Part shown: positions 38,167 through 52,200 of the stretch, one piece after another
Position numbering within the stretch: the stretch's first letter is position 1
Layout of the letters: each line of letters opens with the position of its first letter
NCBI GenBank assembly: GCA_025642065.1
Contig: JAODUP010000359.1
Span: 62,001 to 126,000 of the forward strand
Length of the DNA: 64,000 bases
From: Paralvinella palmiformis
Lineage: Eukaryota; Annelida; Polychaeta; Terebellida; Alvinellidae
Reading direction: 5' to 3'
Program-made: the position numbers and the translations under genes
Notes under the pieces: model-generated
Databases searched by the model: none
Told to the model about the DNA's origin: nothing
What the model saw: only the letters and a program-made list of their open reading frames with translations

Positions 38167-40985
38167 CTCTCAGCCAACACAGAGTGAAACCGATAGCTAT
38201 TTCCGCAAATTGGCATTGCGGGAAGGATCTATTGTGACGCTGAAACAGCAAGGTTTCACGAATATTGAGGATCTACTGTTATTGGCAGATAGTGACTTAC
38301 AAAGACTTATCTATGAGAGACGCGATCAAGCCAAGAGGAGCTGTGACGAAGTCAACGAATGAACAATCTTTTTGCAGCTCTGTGGTGATGGAGAATGAAC
38401 ATACGGAGTGAATGACCCCACCCGATGAACATTATTGGAACCGAACAGACAGTACCTGCACCATCGCGTCCCGTGGACAGCCCTCTGATATATTATCTAA
38501 CTCAGCCGTCAGGTGACAAAGTCGCCTATTTAGACATGGTTGATTTAGTGCCGGGTGTAGTTAATGTGAAGTAGCAGCTAATGCTTGATAGTGTACAAAC
38601 TAATTGCAGAGGCGACATTTACTAATGAACGATATACAGAACTGTCTACCATACACTGTTAAGATATTTCAGTTAGAGCAATGGTTCATGTGGGAGACTG
38701 TGTTTCAGTACGACTGACAATATAGGGAACAACAGTCCACATTTAAATCTGAGTGCGGTGTGGATTGCCCACATCTCCACCAAATTGTTCTGAGGGAGAA
38801 GCCCACGAGAAAATGTTCTCCTGCCGCCAACGGGAAATCTAGCCCATTAGAAAAAATAGTAGATAGGAACTCCGGCGTGGAAGTGTGCATAGAGTACAAC
38901 ACGCAAAACTGTCACCGTGATGAGTCATGTAACTATGCTCATGTATGTAATATATGTTTCAAAAACCACCCAGCAGTACTACATCATAGCCCAACCACAT
39001 CACCTAAAACATTATCACCCCAGAGCCCAACCATATCACCTAAAACATTATCACCCTAGAGCCCAACCATATCACCTAAAACATTATCACCCTAGAGCCC
39101 AACCATATCACCTAAAACATTATCACCCTAGAGCCCAACCATATCACCTAAAACATTATCACCCTAGAGCCCAACCATATCCAAATCAGTATGAGATTGT
39201 TATGAAATTTGGAAAGCAGAGCCCTCCCCGAGATAATGACCGAGAATATCATTTACGATGCATCAAGGAGGAGTTTCATATTATTAAACCAGGTTATATC
39301 TGTGTCAATCAGCAAAACAATATAATCGTAGATAAAGTTGAAAAACAAATATGATTAATGATGTTACTAAAGCATTATTAATTTAAATTGGTTCTTTATG
39401 GGATATAGCCGTGGTCTACTCCAATTAGATTAGACTCATTCGTGATGGGTCACTACCACTAGATAGATTTATGAATTCGTATGCTTAAAAGTTCGACTTG
39501 TATTACCAATCCTTGGATAATGCTGTATCAATGTTTGTCCAATGGTGTTTTATCTCTAAATTATACCTGCATATCGTTCGGTGCAAATACACAAAAAGTC
39601 AGCTCAAGCCACGGGCATCATTCAGGGGGGGGGGAAACTCCTACCGAATATATTTTGTAGAGACCAGACTTATCTTTGTTGCTTTGGTCTTTATCTAACT
39701 CGATGTTTTGCTATGTACTGAATATTGCAAAGAACGTTGCAGAGGCGCTAAACACTCTGATTAAGTTAGTATGTAGTTTAAGGTTTTACGTCAACTGGTC
39801 TAAAGTTGAGGGACCAACCCAACATCTAACATTCTCAACACAGTCCCATCCTAAATCGTTCACCAGCCTATATACTGACGTATGTAACACTGGTGGCGAG
39901 GAAACTTTCGTAGGGGACTGGTGTTATGTAGATTGGGACCTAAATGGGCCACAAGTTGTCAATTTACGTATAAATTACAAAGAGGCTGTTATGCTAACCG
40001 AAAAACATTGGATTCGATTATGGCCCAATAGAAAGGCTATCATTCATACAAAGTGTAGATAATGTTACGAGTGATATTATTTTTAAACGATTTAGCTGAG
40101 GCCCGGACACTTTATCAGTTTTTGTGGTTTATGTCACAACACATGTCATTTAAATCATACTGCTCCCTGAGGCCATACATAGCGTGATATACGGGCTGGA
40201 TACAGAGCTGGTATCGTTTATCAGAGGATACTCCCGATTATTAGGGTTTTTTCTCCTTTTTTTCTAATTAGCTTGATTCGGGAAAATCTCGGATCAGGTA
40301 TCTCTCTCGCCCCTTCGGTTACTCGTCTTGTCTTGGTTTTCCCTATAGGTATGAGTTCATCGGATATGGAAAGGGAACAAGATGGGAAATTGACTATACA
40401 TAGGACTCAGTGTTATGCTTCCGTCAACTCAGCGGACATACAATACTCACAGGACAACTTTCTTTAAGTTTTGTGGGGTTTTAGGATATTCTCTCATTCC
40501 CATATCTGATATGATGGCGTTTAGATATGCAGCGTATATATAACTGATAGACTTCCTTATACTTCGATCAAACAGTATTTGTATATTTCGTTAGGATCCT
40601 CCGCTTATAATAAATGAGTCTTATCAAAGGTAATGAAAGGTATCGTTAAAACAAAAGGACTATCTGTCAAACAAAAGCTTCCCATCACACCCCAGTTATT
40701 ACCGATGATCAAAACAGACACAAAACGATACACCGCACCACAAAGTAATCTCGGCGCCACGACTTACTCCGGTCTTTTCTATGCCGAGGAAGGCTAATGC
40801 GTATCCTCATTCGTTGTGATACTTTAATCCATCCAAGCACCTCCGCAGGTGTGACTCTCTGATTCATCCCGATGGTGTGGATATTGATCTTGCAATGAAG
40901 ATTAGGTAGACAAAGATCATCCAATATAACGATTGGATCGTGGAGTGTTAACTGTGTCTCACACGAGGGGCTCCCAGGTGAATCT
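38167..40985 (+). pseudogene. DIRS-order (tyrosine recombinase) retrotransposon remnant
   Basis: Order along the strand: gag-like frame (38167-38362, LTLKQQGFTNIEDLLL-type), a CCCH-like zinc finger frame (about 38870-38990: C-IEYNTQN-C-HRDES-C-NYA-H, then CNICFKNHPAVLH), and a 36-bp minisatellite. Next come RT pieces (SLDNAVSMFVQ; FYVNWSKVEGPTQHLTF at about 39780-39835) and RNase H (LYTDVCNTGGEE..GDWCYVDWD..INYKEAVM..IIHT). A tyrosine-recombinase-like part follows (STQRTYNTHRTTFFKFCGVLGY near 40415-40490; FNPSKHLRRCDSLIHPDGVD near 40825-40880). RT, RNase H and recombinase together point to the DIRS/Ngaro group. Many stops and frameshifts; dead. Termini not determined. The SINE at 37983-38166 interrupts its 5' side. 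Confidence 0.72.
38988..39181 (+). repeat. 36-bp minisatellite, five copies, inside the gag-like region
   Basis: Unit agcccaaccatatcacctaa plus 16 more bases, repeated five times from 38988 to 39167 with a partial sixth. Only copy 1 differs noticeably (cacatc; cccag for ccctag). 36 is a multiple of 3, so the frame is kept. In the zinc-finger frame copy 1 reads through (CAG) while later copies give TAG. A second frame (AQPYHLKHYHPR repeats) stays open. Confidence 0.95.
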
Positions 40986-41570
40986 ATAAATATTATAAAA
41001 GACTGGAAAAGCTCTGCCTACCTGTCATATCTCAGTTTAGTAATTACATCTAAAATATATGTTTTTTTAAACGATATGTTTAAAAAAACTTCTCCTACCA
41101 CTAAATCCACTTTGACTTTGGGATAATTACTAAGTAAACATAATAATCATTATCTTTAAATTTAATAGGAATTATGTAATAGCATGTTATATTTAATAAA
41201 GCCCGTATATCAGCCATTCAAATGCGTCTAACTCACATACGCTGATGTTCACTGGTTGAGTGCAAATTAATTCGGCTATTCAAGGAATGGTTTACTGTCA
41301 TCAGCTTCCTCTCAACGTCATGCTGTATATGCATTCGTCTTAATGTAGATTTCGGTCTCGGCACGTCTAAATGTTCCCGATGCTAAATTACTGAGAAAGA
41401 CACTTAGAACATAGATTACTTCCTTCTAATACAGAGAATAAACTACACTGGTACGTGTTTCTGATAATTCTTTATTATTGAAACAATGTGTTTTTTTACT
41501 CTGTAGCATTTATCACTTTATTCTAACAGACAACTTAAATTGAAATATATATATATATATGGGTGAGTGA

Positions 41571-42290
41571 GCGAGTGAGTGAGTGAGTGAGTGAGTGAGT
41601 GAGTGAGTGAGTGAGTGAGTGAGTGAGTGAGTGAGTGAGTGAGTGAGTGAGTGAGTGAGTGAGTGAGTGAGTGAGTGAGTGAGTGAGTGAGTGAGTGAGT
41701 GGTGAGTGAGTGGTGGTGGTGGTGAGGGGAGTGGTGGTGAGTGGTGAGTGGAGTGAGTGAGTGGTGAGTGGTGAGTGAGTGAGTGAGGAGTGAGTGGGGT
41801 GGTGAGTGAGTGGTGGTGAGTGAGTGAGTGGTGAGGGGTGAGGGTGAGTGAGTGAGTGAGTGAGTGAGTGAGTGAGTGAGTGGTAGTGAGTGAGTGGTGA
41901 GTGGTGAGAATGGTGGGTGAGTGAGTGAGTGAGGGGTGGTGTGGTGAGTGAGGTTTTATATGGTGAATAGGTATGGTAGTATTGATTTGAGTAAAGGAGT
42001 GGTGGTGAGTGGTGGTGGTGGTGAGTGGTGGTGGTGGTGGTGGTGGTGGTGGTGAGTGGTGGTGGTGGTGGTGAGTGGTGGTGGTGGTGGTGAGTGGTGG
42101 TGAGTGAGTGGTGGTGAGTGGTGAGTGAGTGGTGAGTGGTGAGTGGTGAGTGAGTGAGTGAGTGAGTGAGTGAGTGAGTGAGTGAGTGAGTGAGTGAGTG
42201 AGTGAGTGAGTGAGTGAGTGAGTGAGTGAGTGAGTGAGTGAGTGAGTGAGTGAGTGAGTGAGTGAGTGAGTGAGTGAGTGAGTGAGTGAG
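41571..42290. repeat. Long GAGT tetranucleotide array with GGT interruptions
   Basis: About 720 bp: pure GAGT at both ends (roughly 41571-41700 and 42147-42290) and a mixed centre of GAGT and GGT words. The unique-looking stretch at 41950-42000 may be a small insertion or decayed repeat. The minus-strand frame of 259 codons across it (Ser/Leu/Thr/His) is an artefact. Confidence 0.95.
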
Positions 42291-43150
42291 CAAATTGGTC
42301 GGGTTAAGCTTCACATGAGTAATGTGTTTTTATGAGGTTTTTTTAATCAATTGAAATCAAGTTTATTATTATTAGACTTCGTAGATGAAAACTAACAGCA
42401 ATTAACTTTATGCAATGACATTCTAAAAAAAGTGAACTTTGCTCTGGTTCATTTTAACACAATAAACCGCCGGCAGTTGATTGCATTAAAATCTATGGCC
42501 AGAGCCATTGCCAGCACCTATCATCAATACTTTGCTGAACTCACACACCCGCCTTTCTGACAACAACCAGGAACTTCCCAGTCTACATTTCCCCTGTAGA
42601 ACGCCCTCGGGTGTTATTCACGAAGCCCGGAGTACACAAAGGCACACTGCCTAATGGCTTTGGAGGAAGACTGCCTTTATGTCCGAAGCAGTGATGTTTG
42701 TATTTCACACAGGGATATCTGACAATATATTTTAATCAGGAGACCTTGGTATGGGTAGCTTTACGTTATGAAGAGGATTTAGAATGAAAATCCCGAATTT
42801 TCTATACTATTTCAGATCGTGGTAAGGCTAGATAAAAAGGTCAAGGATTTCTGACATCTGCTAACATAAAATACGCGAAATTCTGTCATCGTATTTTGGA
42901 ACGCAGAAACATTTCTTATATATTATAGTTCAGTAATTATTTACAAATTATTAGTATTTATACTCAATATGATGATGCGCTTTTTATTGTGTTCATTAAT
43001 GGACACAACATTCGATTGCTTGGTCTGTAGGATTGATTACACGTTGAAATATCAATATACAAGGAGGAATGAATTGTGTAGGCGTATAGTTATAATTGGC
43101 TGGTGATGCATGCACTCTAGAATGTTCTTCTGCAACTTAGTTTAACTGTT

Positions 43151-43301
<151 letters not shown>

Positions 43302-43398
43302 ACAAAGAGAGGGGGAGAAGCAGAGCAAATAAATATCGTTCTTTACTGATCATGTCAGAAGAAACTGATTGGTTAAATAACCATACGATAACCATACG

Positions 43399-43446
<48 letters not shown>

Positions 43447-43669
43447 TAAACTGTTCAGATAGTTATGCAAAATAAGTGGCAAAACGGATTTAATAGAAGA
43501 ATTAAAACGAAGATGATAAAATAACATAATACGTTAACTACGACAAAGTGACTCTTAAACAAATGAGCCTTTATGTAACATTTGAGGGACTCAACAACCG
43601 ATTTTGTAATCCTCACATAGTACATGCATGTTTTTGTTACAGACAGGACTCTTGCCATTCAATGTCATG

Positions 43670-45056
43670 ACTGTAAGGAAAGGTACCTCGACATTTATTC
43701 GCTGCAAAGCGAATAGCCAGTGTAGACTTTAAAGGGTCGTAGCAATGCGATTGTATTTTCTCAGTCCAACAGTAAGTCCCGCTGCCATGTTCCACACGGC
43801 TTGGAGCTTGGGTAACAATAATTGGGATATTTCAGACAACAGTGAATTGCAATAATCCAATGATACAAAGGCTTGGACCAAGGATATAGTGGAATCGCGT
43901 ATCGATACTCTATCCGGATGGAACCAAAGTTCGGTGAGTGATAACGTGCTGCTGGGTACATATTGCGAACATGCTTGTCTATAGACATATGACTATCGAA
44001 TATAACTCCAATGTTGCCGGCAGATGATGGATGACTAATGTGGGGATTAGTTATCTGAATCTTCTTCTGAATGTGGATTTCTTGGCTGTGGAATTGTGAT
44101 GAAAGCATGACGATCTCTGTCTATTCAACTTTACCTTATTCTTTCTCGTCCTACCCCAATTCCCTGAAATGCAGCTATCAAGTTTATATGTAGATATAAT
44201 AGCACTATTTCGGTGAGAAGGATCAAATGAAAGGTACAATTGGGTATCACCGGCTTACAGATGATAGCCTATGCCATTACGACGAACGGGATATCCCTAA
44301 TCGTAGTGTGGATATGGAACTCTAAATAACAACCAGACAACGGTTGATATGGAATCCCCCAATTATCACCCTTCGGTTACGATCCGTTAAGTATAGGCCT
44401 AAAGCACGAGAAAGTATTTCCACTAATACCCAATCTAGAAAGCAAACATTGTACGAGGAGTTCATGGTCCACAGTATTAAAAACTCTGCAGATAAATCTC
44501 GATGCACCAGTTATCATGCTCTCTTCTTATCGATGGCTCGGGGCGCCTCCGTGGTCTAGCGGTAGCGGGTTGGACCAGAGATCACTACCACCCGTGTTCG
44601 AATCTCGGCGTGAGCACATCTGAAGATTGTTTCGTATTTGACATCGCCTCATTATCTTTGGAGGTCGCTCGGCCCATTTAGCCAACCTTGTGCACAAAAG
44701 TGGCCGTAAAACACCAATCATCATCATCAATCTTATCGATGGCTCGAAGCTGGTCACTTTGGACGCGCAAAATTGCTGCTTCTGTAAGGTGAAACATCAC
44801 GTAAGCAGGCTGAAGTGTTTCATGCACGTCTTGGGTAATTCAATCTTGCAGTAACAACTTTTTTTTAATCAGTTCGGATACGAAGGACAGATTAGACATG
44901 GGCCTATAGTTCTTAAAGCATTCCTCGTCTACATCAGATTTCTTTCAAACTCTCTGATGCAATACCATCAGACATAGATCTCTTCACGATATTCTTTCAA
45001 CACCCAGGTAATCCTAGGATCAAGACACGTGACAGCTGATATCGGAACTTGATCTG
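43670..45056 (-). pseudogene. L2/CR1-like LINE reverse transcriptase remnant, split by a SINE
   Basis: Read on the minus strand from 45056: LDPRITWVLKEYREEI, FKNYRPMSNLSFVSELIKK, ETLQPAYVMFHLTEAAILRV and LRAIDK, then the SINE (44730-44541). Beyond it: FNTVDHELLVQCLLSRLGI, DRNRRVIIG, DTQLYLSFDPSH, GVIFDSHMSIDKHVRNM and finally SLHWLFALQRINVEV. These are the ordered blocks of a CR1/L2-type RT. The catalytic Y-A-D-D box is altered (A-G-D in the visible frame), and stops and frameshifts abound. An old, 5'-truncated insertion. Confidence 0.88.
44541..44730 (+). repeat. tRNA-derived SINE, copy 4, nested inside a LINE
   Basis: Full copy with the intact A box TGGTCTAGCGG and B box GTTCGAATCTC. A perfect 16-base target duplication (tcttatcgatggctcg) lies at 44525-44540 and 44731-44746. 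The insertion splits the reverse transcriptase reading of the surrounding minus-strand LINE. This is the best-preserved copy in the window. Confidence 0.95.
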
Positions 45057-46678
<1,622 letters not shown>

Positions 46679-46851
46679 CTATGTTCTAACTGAATGACAA
46701 GTAATTAATTTCACATTCAACTTTGGGACACCGTTTTCCTTGATGAATGCTTCAGCAGTAAAGCAGTTTTCGTTGGGCAATGGAATCCGATTCCTTTGCT
46801 TGGAGAAATAATTGATGTTGTCCAAATCTCTTCCTTCAAGGTAATATCCGC
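46679..46851 (-). CDS. Possible terminal exon of a second C-type-lectin-like gene (partial)
   Basis: A minus-strand segment runs from a ttttag acceptor at 46852 to a TAG stop at 46679 with 56 residues in frame. Coding-like content includes GYYLEGRDLDN, RNRIPLPNENCFTAEAF and KLNVKLITCHS. The start after a Gly codon fits the WLGG point where the window's other lectin gene continues, and NENC...CHS recalls a lectin-domain C terminus, but the last Cys is missing. No partner exons were found within the window. It could be a pseudo-exon. Confidence 0.35.
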
Positions 46852-47689
46852 CTAAAAGCATTTATAACCAAATTCTCCATATTCACTCCATTCATCCAAG
46901 ACAAACAGAGTAATTTGTTTTCTTATTAAAATTCGTTTTTGATTAATCTAAACCATTAGTTATATGGGCCGAAGACCCAAATAGCCTTCGGCAGGAGCCA
47001 GCTTTAAAATCCCCTTTTAAGCTTATGATTTAATAAGTCTACTAATTATAACACATAACATACATTTTCTTAATTGTTTCTTTAATTATCTACATATTTT
47101 ATGTGTACACGTTTATAATTCAAACCATTACAGTGTGACACACGTTTCACGCGAATTGCAATTGATTTAGTTTTAGTTCAGCAGAATATTATCTTAAAGT
47201 TGCAATTAGAGACTTTATATTTGTCAAACAATGGCAGGGTGTATTCACCGTAATTCGTTTATTAATTAATATGATGGCATTCGGGGTCATATATTAACTA
47301 GATAATTCATCTTTTCAAGTGTAATCCCCCCCCCCCAATCTTCCATGCATAATTAACATAAAGCAGATACTTCCCATCGTATAATACTGAAATGTTTTTG
47401 AGAGATTTCTTCAGGCAGAACTAATTTTATCGTTCCAGGTTAGATTTTCATTGGCTGTTATTTCCGAGTCTTCAGTAACAGCAACACGCAATGCACTTTT
47501 TCAACAGCCACACTATTTCTATATTAATTTTATAATCTGTATATTATCATTCTTATGTTTTGGGCGCTATTCGAACTGCATTCCCTACACGCATCAGGGG
47601 ACTAATTAAAAATAACGCGTTTCACGGCATCGGTTCCTCAAATTTCATCAACAGTGAAGTCCCACTAACTCGCCTTTCATAATTCTGCC

Positions 47690-47855
47690 ATAATGACGTC
47701 ACGTGTTGTTGGTTCAGGGGTTACGTTAGCCTTTGCCCATGCCTATGGTTAGTTTAGCTGACAGTCGCCAGATGGCGGGTTTGCCTAAACACTTTGACGT
47801 CAAGTGAGAGGAAGGCCGGCTGCCATATTTTGTGATCTAAGCTCTCGGCTACAAG
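47690..47855 (+). promoter_or_regulatory. Promoter-like patch and candidate 5' UTR exon of a plus-strand gene
   Basis: Two perfect CRE palindromes TGACGTCA (47694-47701, 47795-47802), an E-box CACGTG overlapping the first (47700-47705) and a YY1-like CAGATGGCGGG (47769-47779). The donor ACAAG/gtaagt follows at 47855/47856. Base composition rises in GC here compared with the surroundings. A 5' UTR exon starting near 47800 and spliced at 47855 is the simplest reading. No coding exon was found downstream in the window, so the gene body would lie beyond 64000. Confidence 0.45.
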
Positions 47856-49104
47856 GTAAGTGTGATGTTCGGCGGCTTTTCTGCCCAATTCGTGTCACCG
47901 TGACATTATTACGGTGCCTTCAAATGTTGTCTGGACGTACCCGTCTCTTGTGTCGGCATGTTACCGCGGGACAGAACCAGTTAAGGCGAAACTAACACAA
48001 CACACTGTCTGTGTTTTGGTATCAGTATCAGTCATGGCGTTTTATCGCCTGTGTGTGTGTGTATTGGAGTATCGATATTGCCGGTGTTTGTGTTTGTTTG
48101 TATGTGCGTGTGTCCGTTCGTCTCCGATGTGCTTCATGTTTATGCTGGTGTACGTTAAACGTACCACCTGTGTGGTAGATTTGTGTTCGTAGTTGTGTGT
48201 ATACTACGTTCGTTGGTAGTCTAATCGTGTCCGGAGACCAGCTGATCACCTAATCATAGGCTGATGTTGTTGTTGTTGTGGATCTTGTATCGTAGGAACG
48301 AAGCTAGCTGTATTATGTTTTATATTCTATAACATTGATAACAATAACAATTGTTGTCGATGTCTCCCCAGGCAGGGATGCTTAATCTCTAAATAATTCA
48401 CGGGTAAAAATAACCTGCAGGTAATTTAATGACGGTTGGTCATATTCAGGAAGTGTTCAGGCTGAGGTTAGCGGGTAATTTTTTTCGTTTGTGAATGTCA
48501 GTTGAACAAGTCATCTAGCGCATTAGTCGAGTTTACTGCCTTTATAGTGCACATATCCTCAGACCAATCTGTCTGGACACAACTACCACTTCACCCCACC
48601 CTCACATGCTTATTTAGCCATAAAATGATGCAATAACTAATATACATCCTTAAGCATCAACCGCCGGATTTCCATATACATTCCCATGTCTGTACTTGAA
48701 TCAAGTGTAAACAAATTAGGAAAAAATTTGTCAGTTTAGCATTCTGTTTTGCTGTAACACCCATTAAATATATATATATATGTGTGTGTGTGTATATGCT
48801 GTCAAGTTTGAATATTATTACTGTCACCACCAACATATGCATATTGATACAGTATTCTGTATTGTTCCTGTTGATTAACAAGAGAATTGCTAGCCAATTA
48901 AGTAATCAATTCTTGGTGTGATTATTTAATGCGGATTAAACAAGTGCTCATAACTCCATCGTACTTTGAATTTAACCTGGGTGTTAGGCAATTAACAACT
49001 TCATCTGAGGTAATATTTGTGTTACATTTCTTTATGGGTGTCTTTTGACATAATCACTGATGTTTGAGGCCATTACAGTAGCACAGTAGATAGGATGCTG
49101 TGCC

Positions 49105-49230
49105 TGAAAGCTCCAGTTTACAGTTTTACGCAGAGTGATATCAATATTTGTATGCTGTTGCCTCTCAACCACATGTTCCAGGTGTGACCAGCATTGGGGC
49201 TAAACAAAGTACTCAATCACTGATTCAGTG
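49105..49230 (+). repeat. Diverged relative of the 396/2284 repeat
   Basis: Contains catgttccaggtgtgacc followed by ggggctaaacaaagt, matching the right part of the repeat at 396-590. A weaker relative of this end may lie near 50005-50055 (tccctggtgtgcccag). Similarity was judged by eye over about 45 bases. Confidence 0.35.
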
Positions 49231-52200
49231 ATAAATCATTTCAGTTGTGTTTGGTTTATGATTTTTATCAGCTAAAACAAAAGCGTTTAGATTCCTCTAT
49301 GATATTTAGCGTGCCAATAAATTCTGGTTTGGAATTGTTGTTTTTTCAGTTCTGGTTACAAGCCACAAGGCCTCAAATCTAATGACATGGCTGCCCATAT
49401 GTGGAATATTCATCTGGGTTGTGAATTCTGAGGGAAGCATCCGAGAAATATTGTTAATATTATTACTAAGGTTTGATCCCTGGCCAGGAATTTTGCATTG
49501 TAATGCTCTAATCGCTACACTGATGCTATATTTGAATGAAGTTACAATTACACAATAAAACATAGATGTATGTGCTGGGGATCTCCGCCTTCAGTTATTC
49601 AGTGTTCTGATTATCCATGATTTGCCTGTGATAATCTAATAGTACGTATTACTGTGCAGTAGTTTAGGAATGTTGCAGTGACAAAATGTATGCTGATGTA
49701 TGTTTTAGAAATCCTAATGGGACATCCGTTTTTTTTTATGTAAGCAGATGTTTTGCTTTATGATTCTGTTGGTAAATTTGTAATATGAAAGCTGACGATG
49801 TTGTGAACATTATCTAGCCTTAGATTTTAGCCTTTTTCTAGTTGCATAAAATTCCCAGCTTTTTGTTAGGAGGATGTGGGTGTTGCTTCATTAACAGAAT
49901 TGTGGCTTCTCTAATAGCACATTGACTAGAACACTGTGCACTGCAATCCAGCACATCCCGTGTTTGTGGGATAAGTTTCCCTATTAGGCCCCCCCACCCC
50001 TCATGGCCATACGTCCCTGGTGTGCCCAGCACTGAGGTTAAACAGATCAAAATCATTAACAAAATCTTGCCTTCTCAGTTCGAAACCACTTTTCATGGAT
50101 GCAGTGGCTAGTGGTATGGAAATGGCTGATTAGACCAGTGCAGTCCAGATTGAGGTATCTCCATATGTCAGTTGTATGGTTCAAATCAGAGCAATATCCA
50201 GTGCTTCATTTTCTTTTTAATGTTCACAGCATTATTTATATCCAAGTTATACTGTGGCAATCCTTCTAGTAAGTACATTGGTCATGGACAGTTGCGATTA
50301 TGCTATTTCTACTTCTTATTGCTGTGAATTGAGTTTTTGTGCCATATTTTACTTTTTAGATATCACCCTTGGTACTGTTGTGGTGTGTAGAAAAACTTAG
50401 AAGTTTGAGGACGCTTAGGTACTGAATCATGCCCTTTGGAAGAAGTTTTGCAATCTCAGTCCAAGACTAATGATAGCAGAGCAGATGAGACTAGAAGCTA
50501 ATTAATAGTTAGTTCGCCATTAATCACGTTTTGATAGTTTTGGATTCTGCTCAGTTCCATGATGTGGAGATTGGCAGGCCGCTGCACTCTGGCGGTACCC
50601 CAGTCCATATAAAAGAATGCCGTAAATATAACCCGTTACATCTGCAGATTAATCCTCACACCGTCGGATGTTTCGAATGAATGCATTTGATGAATATAAT
50701 GGTGTTTAGTCCAAGTCCAATGGGTAGACAATCTTCTTTGTCATCCAATGACAAGAGTTTATATTCGTGCCATCTGAGATGAAAGATCAAAGTCTATGCT
50801 TTTCATATTGCATTCATGACCCTATTCGTAAATTTTATTGACAAATCTTTGTGCTGGATTGGCGCAAATGTTTTTTTTTTCGGGAATGGCTTAATACGAC
50901 CAGTTGGCACACTCGCAATACACAGCAAGTAATCTAATCTGCATAAAATTGTTTGAATTGGCATTAGGCACAAAAGGTTGGCGGAATGAATGAGCAACAG
51001 GTTTTGCTAATATAGGCCATAATCGTGTTATTAGATCAGATTAACACTGATAACTAACTGGAGTGGTAATCGTACATGTGGCTGATATAGAGAAGACACA
51101 CGGCTTGGTGTTAACCACTGGGAGGCGGTTAGGAAGTCCCAGGGTTTAAACTGAAATAGATAACAAATGAAAAACTGTCTGATGCTGATAATTTGAGTTA
51201 GTTAACATCTGAAATTACTACTTTTCTAGTGCATATCTGTGTGTGTGTGTGTGTGCCGTTTATTTTTTATTTATAGTGGTAACGCTTTGCACTCATGCAC
51301 ACACGCTGAGAGAGAAATCTATTCTTTTGCCAGTGATATTCTTAACACAAGATGCCCATTAATGTTTGATCTAGGACGTTAATTGTAATATGAACACATG
51401 TTGATGTTGGTTAGAGATTGACTTAATTGCTGGGAATGTGGGTTATAATATGACATTTAGCAACCGACTGATTCTCATGGATGGTACCCATTTGATTCCG
51501 TGAAAATAATAGCTTTTAAGTTGTAGTACTAGTAGAGATTATGCATTGAATATTACCACATTCAGTGTATTTAATGGAAATGCCTTGATGTTTAGCCTAG
51601 TTATTTTGGATTCTTACTGTGGTACTGTACGATTTGCTTCTCATGATATATTTGGTTTAAATGACATATGTTAGCTTGTTCATCTTTAGATTTCAGTGGT
51701 TTGAGCATTTTGCTGCAAGCCTTCAGGATCAGGAACTGACTTGTATCTGGGTTTTTGTTAAATCTGTCAGGAGTGGCTCCTCAGTTGTATGTCCCTTGTG
51801 TGATCTGAGGCTAAATTAACTAATCATTCGCCCTTTTTAAAGCTCAAAATTGGTTATTATTAAAATAATATCTTTTTTGAATACCCCCTCGTTTTTGCAA
51901 TCTGAGATATTTTAAGTTCTTTAGACAGCGGTTCAAAATGTATCTAGTCAGTATCCAAGGAATGTTTTATTCTCATCAAACATCCATTGCACTTGTATGA
52001 AAATGAGTGTATGGAGCCTGCTGAATCCATAGTAGACAGCTTAAAATTGTGTTTACTTAATAAAATCCTAATGGCAATTGTTCTCCACAGTTAAAAGTGT
52101 CCGGTTATGCATTGATTTAGAGAAGACTTAATCGTGGTTTTTACTGGCCTCTAACACTCAATTTTTTCATCTCTGGCTCAGTATCAGATGGTTTTTGTAC

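Noticed and set aside
38988..39181. CRISPR-like spacing of 36-bp repeats
   Set aside because: The copies are directly adjacent with no spacers; it is a minisatellite in a retroelement, in an animal genome.
41535..42314. 259-codon minus-strand open frame
   Set aside because: It is a translation of the GAGT array, with no unique coding sequence.
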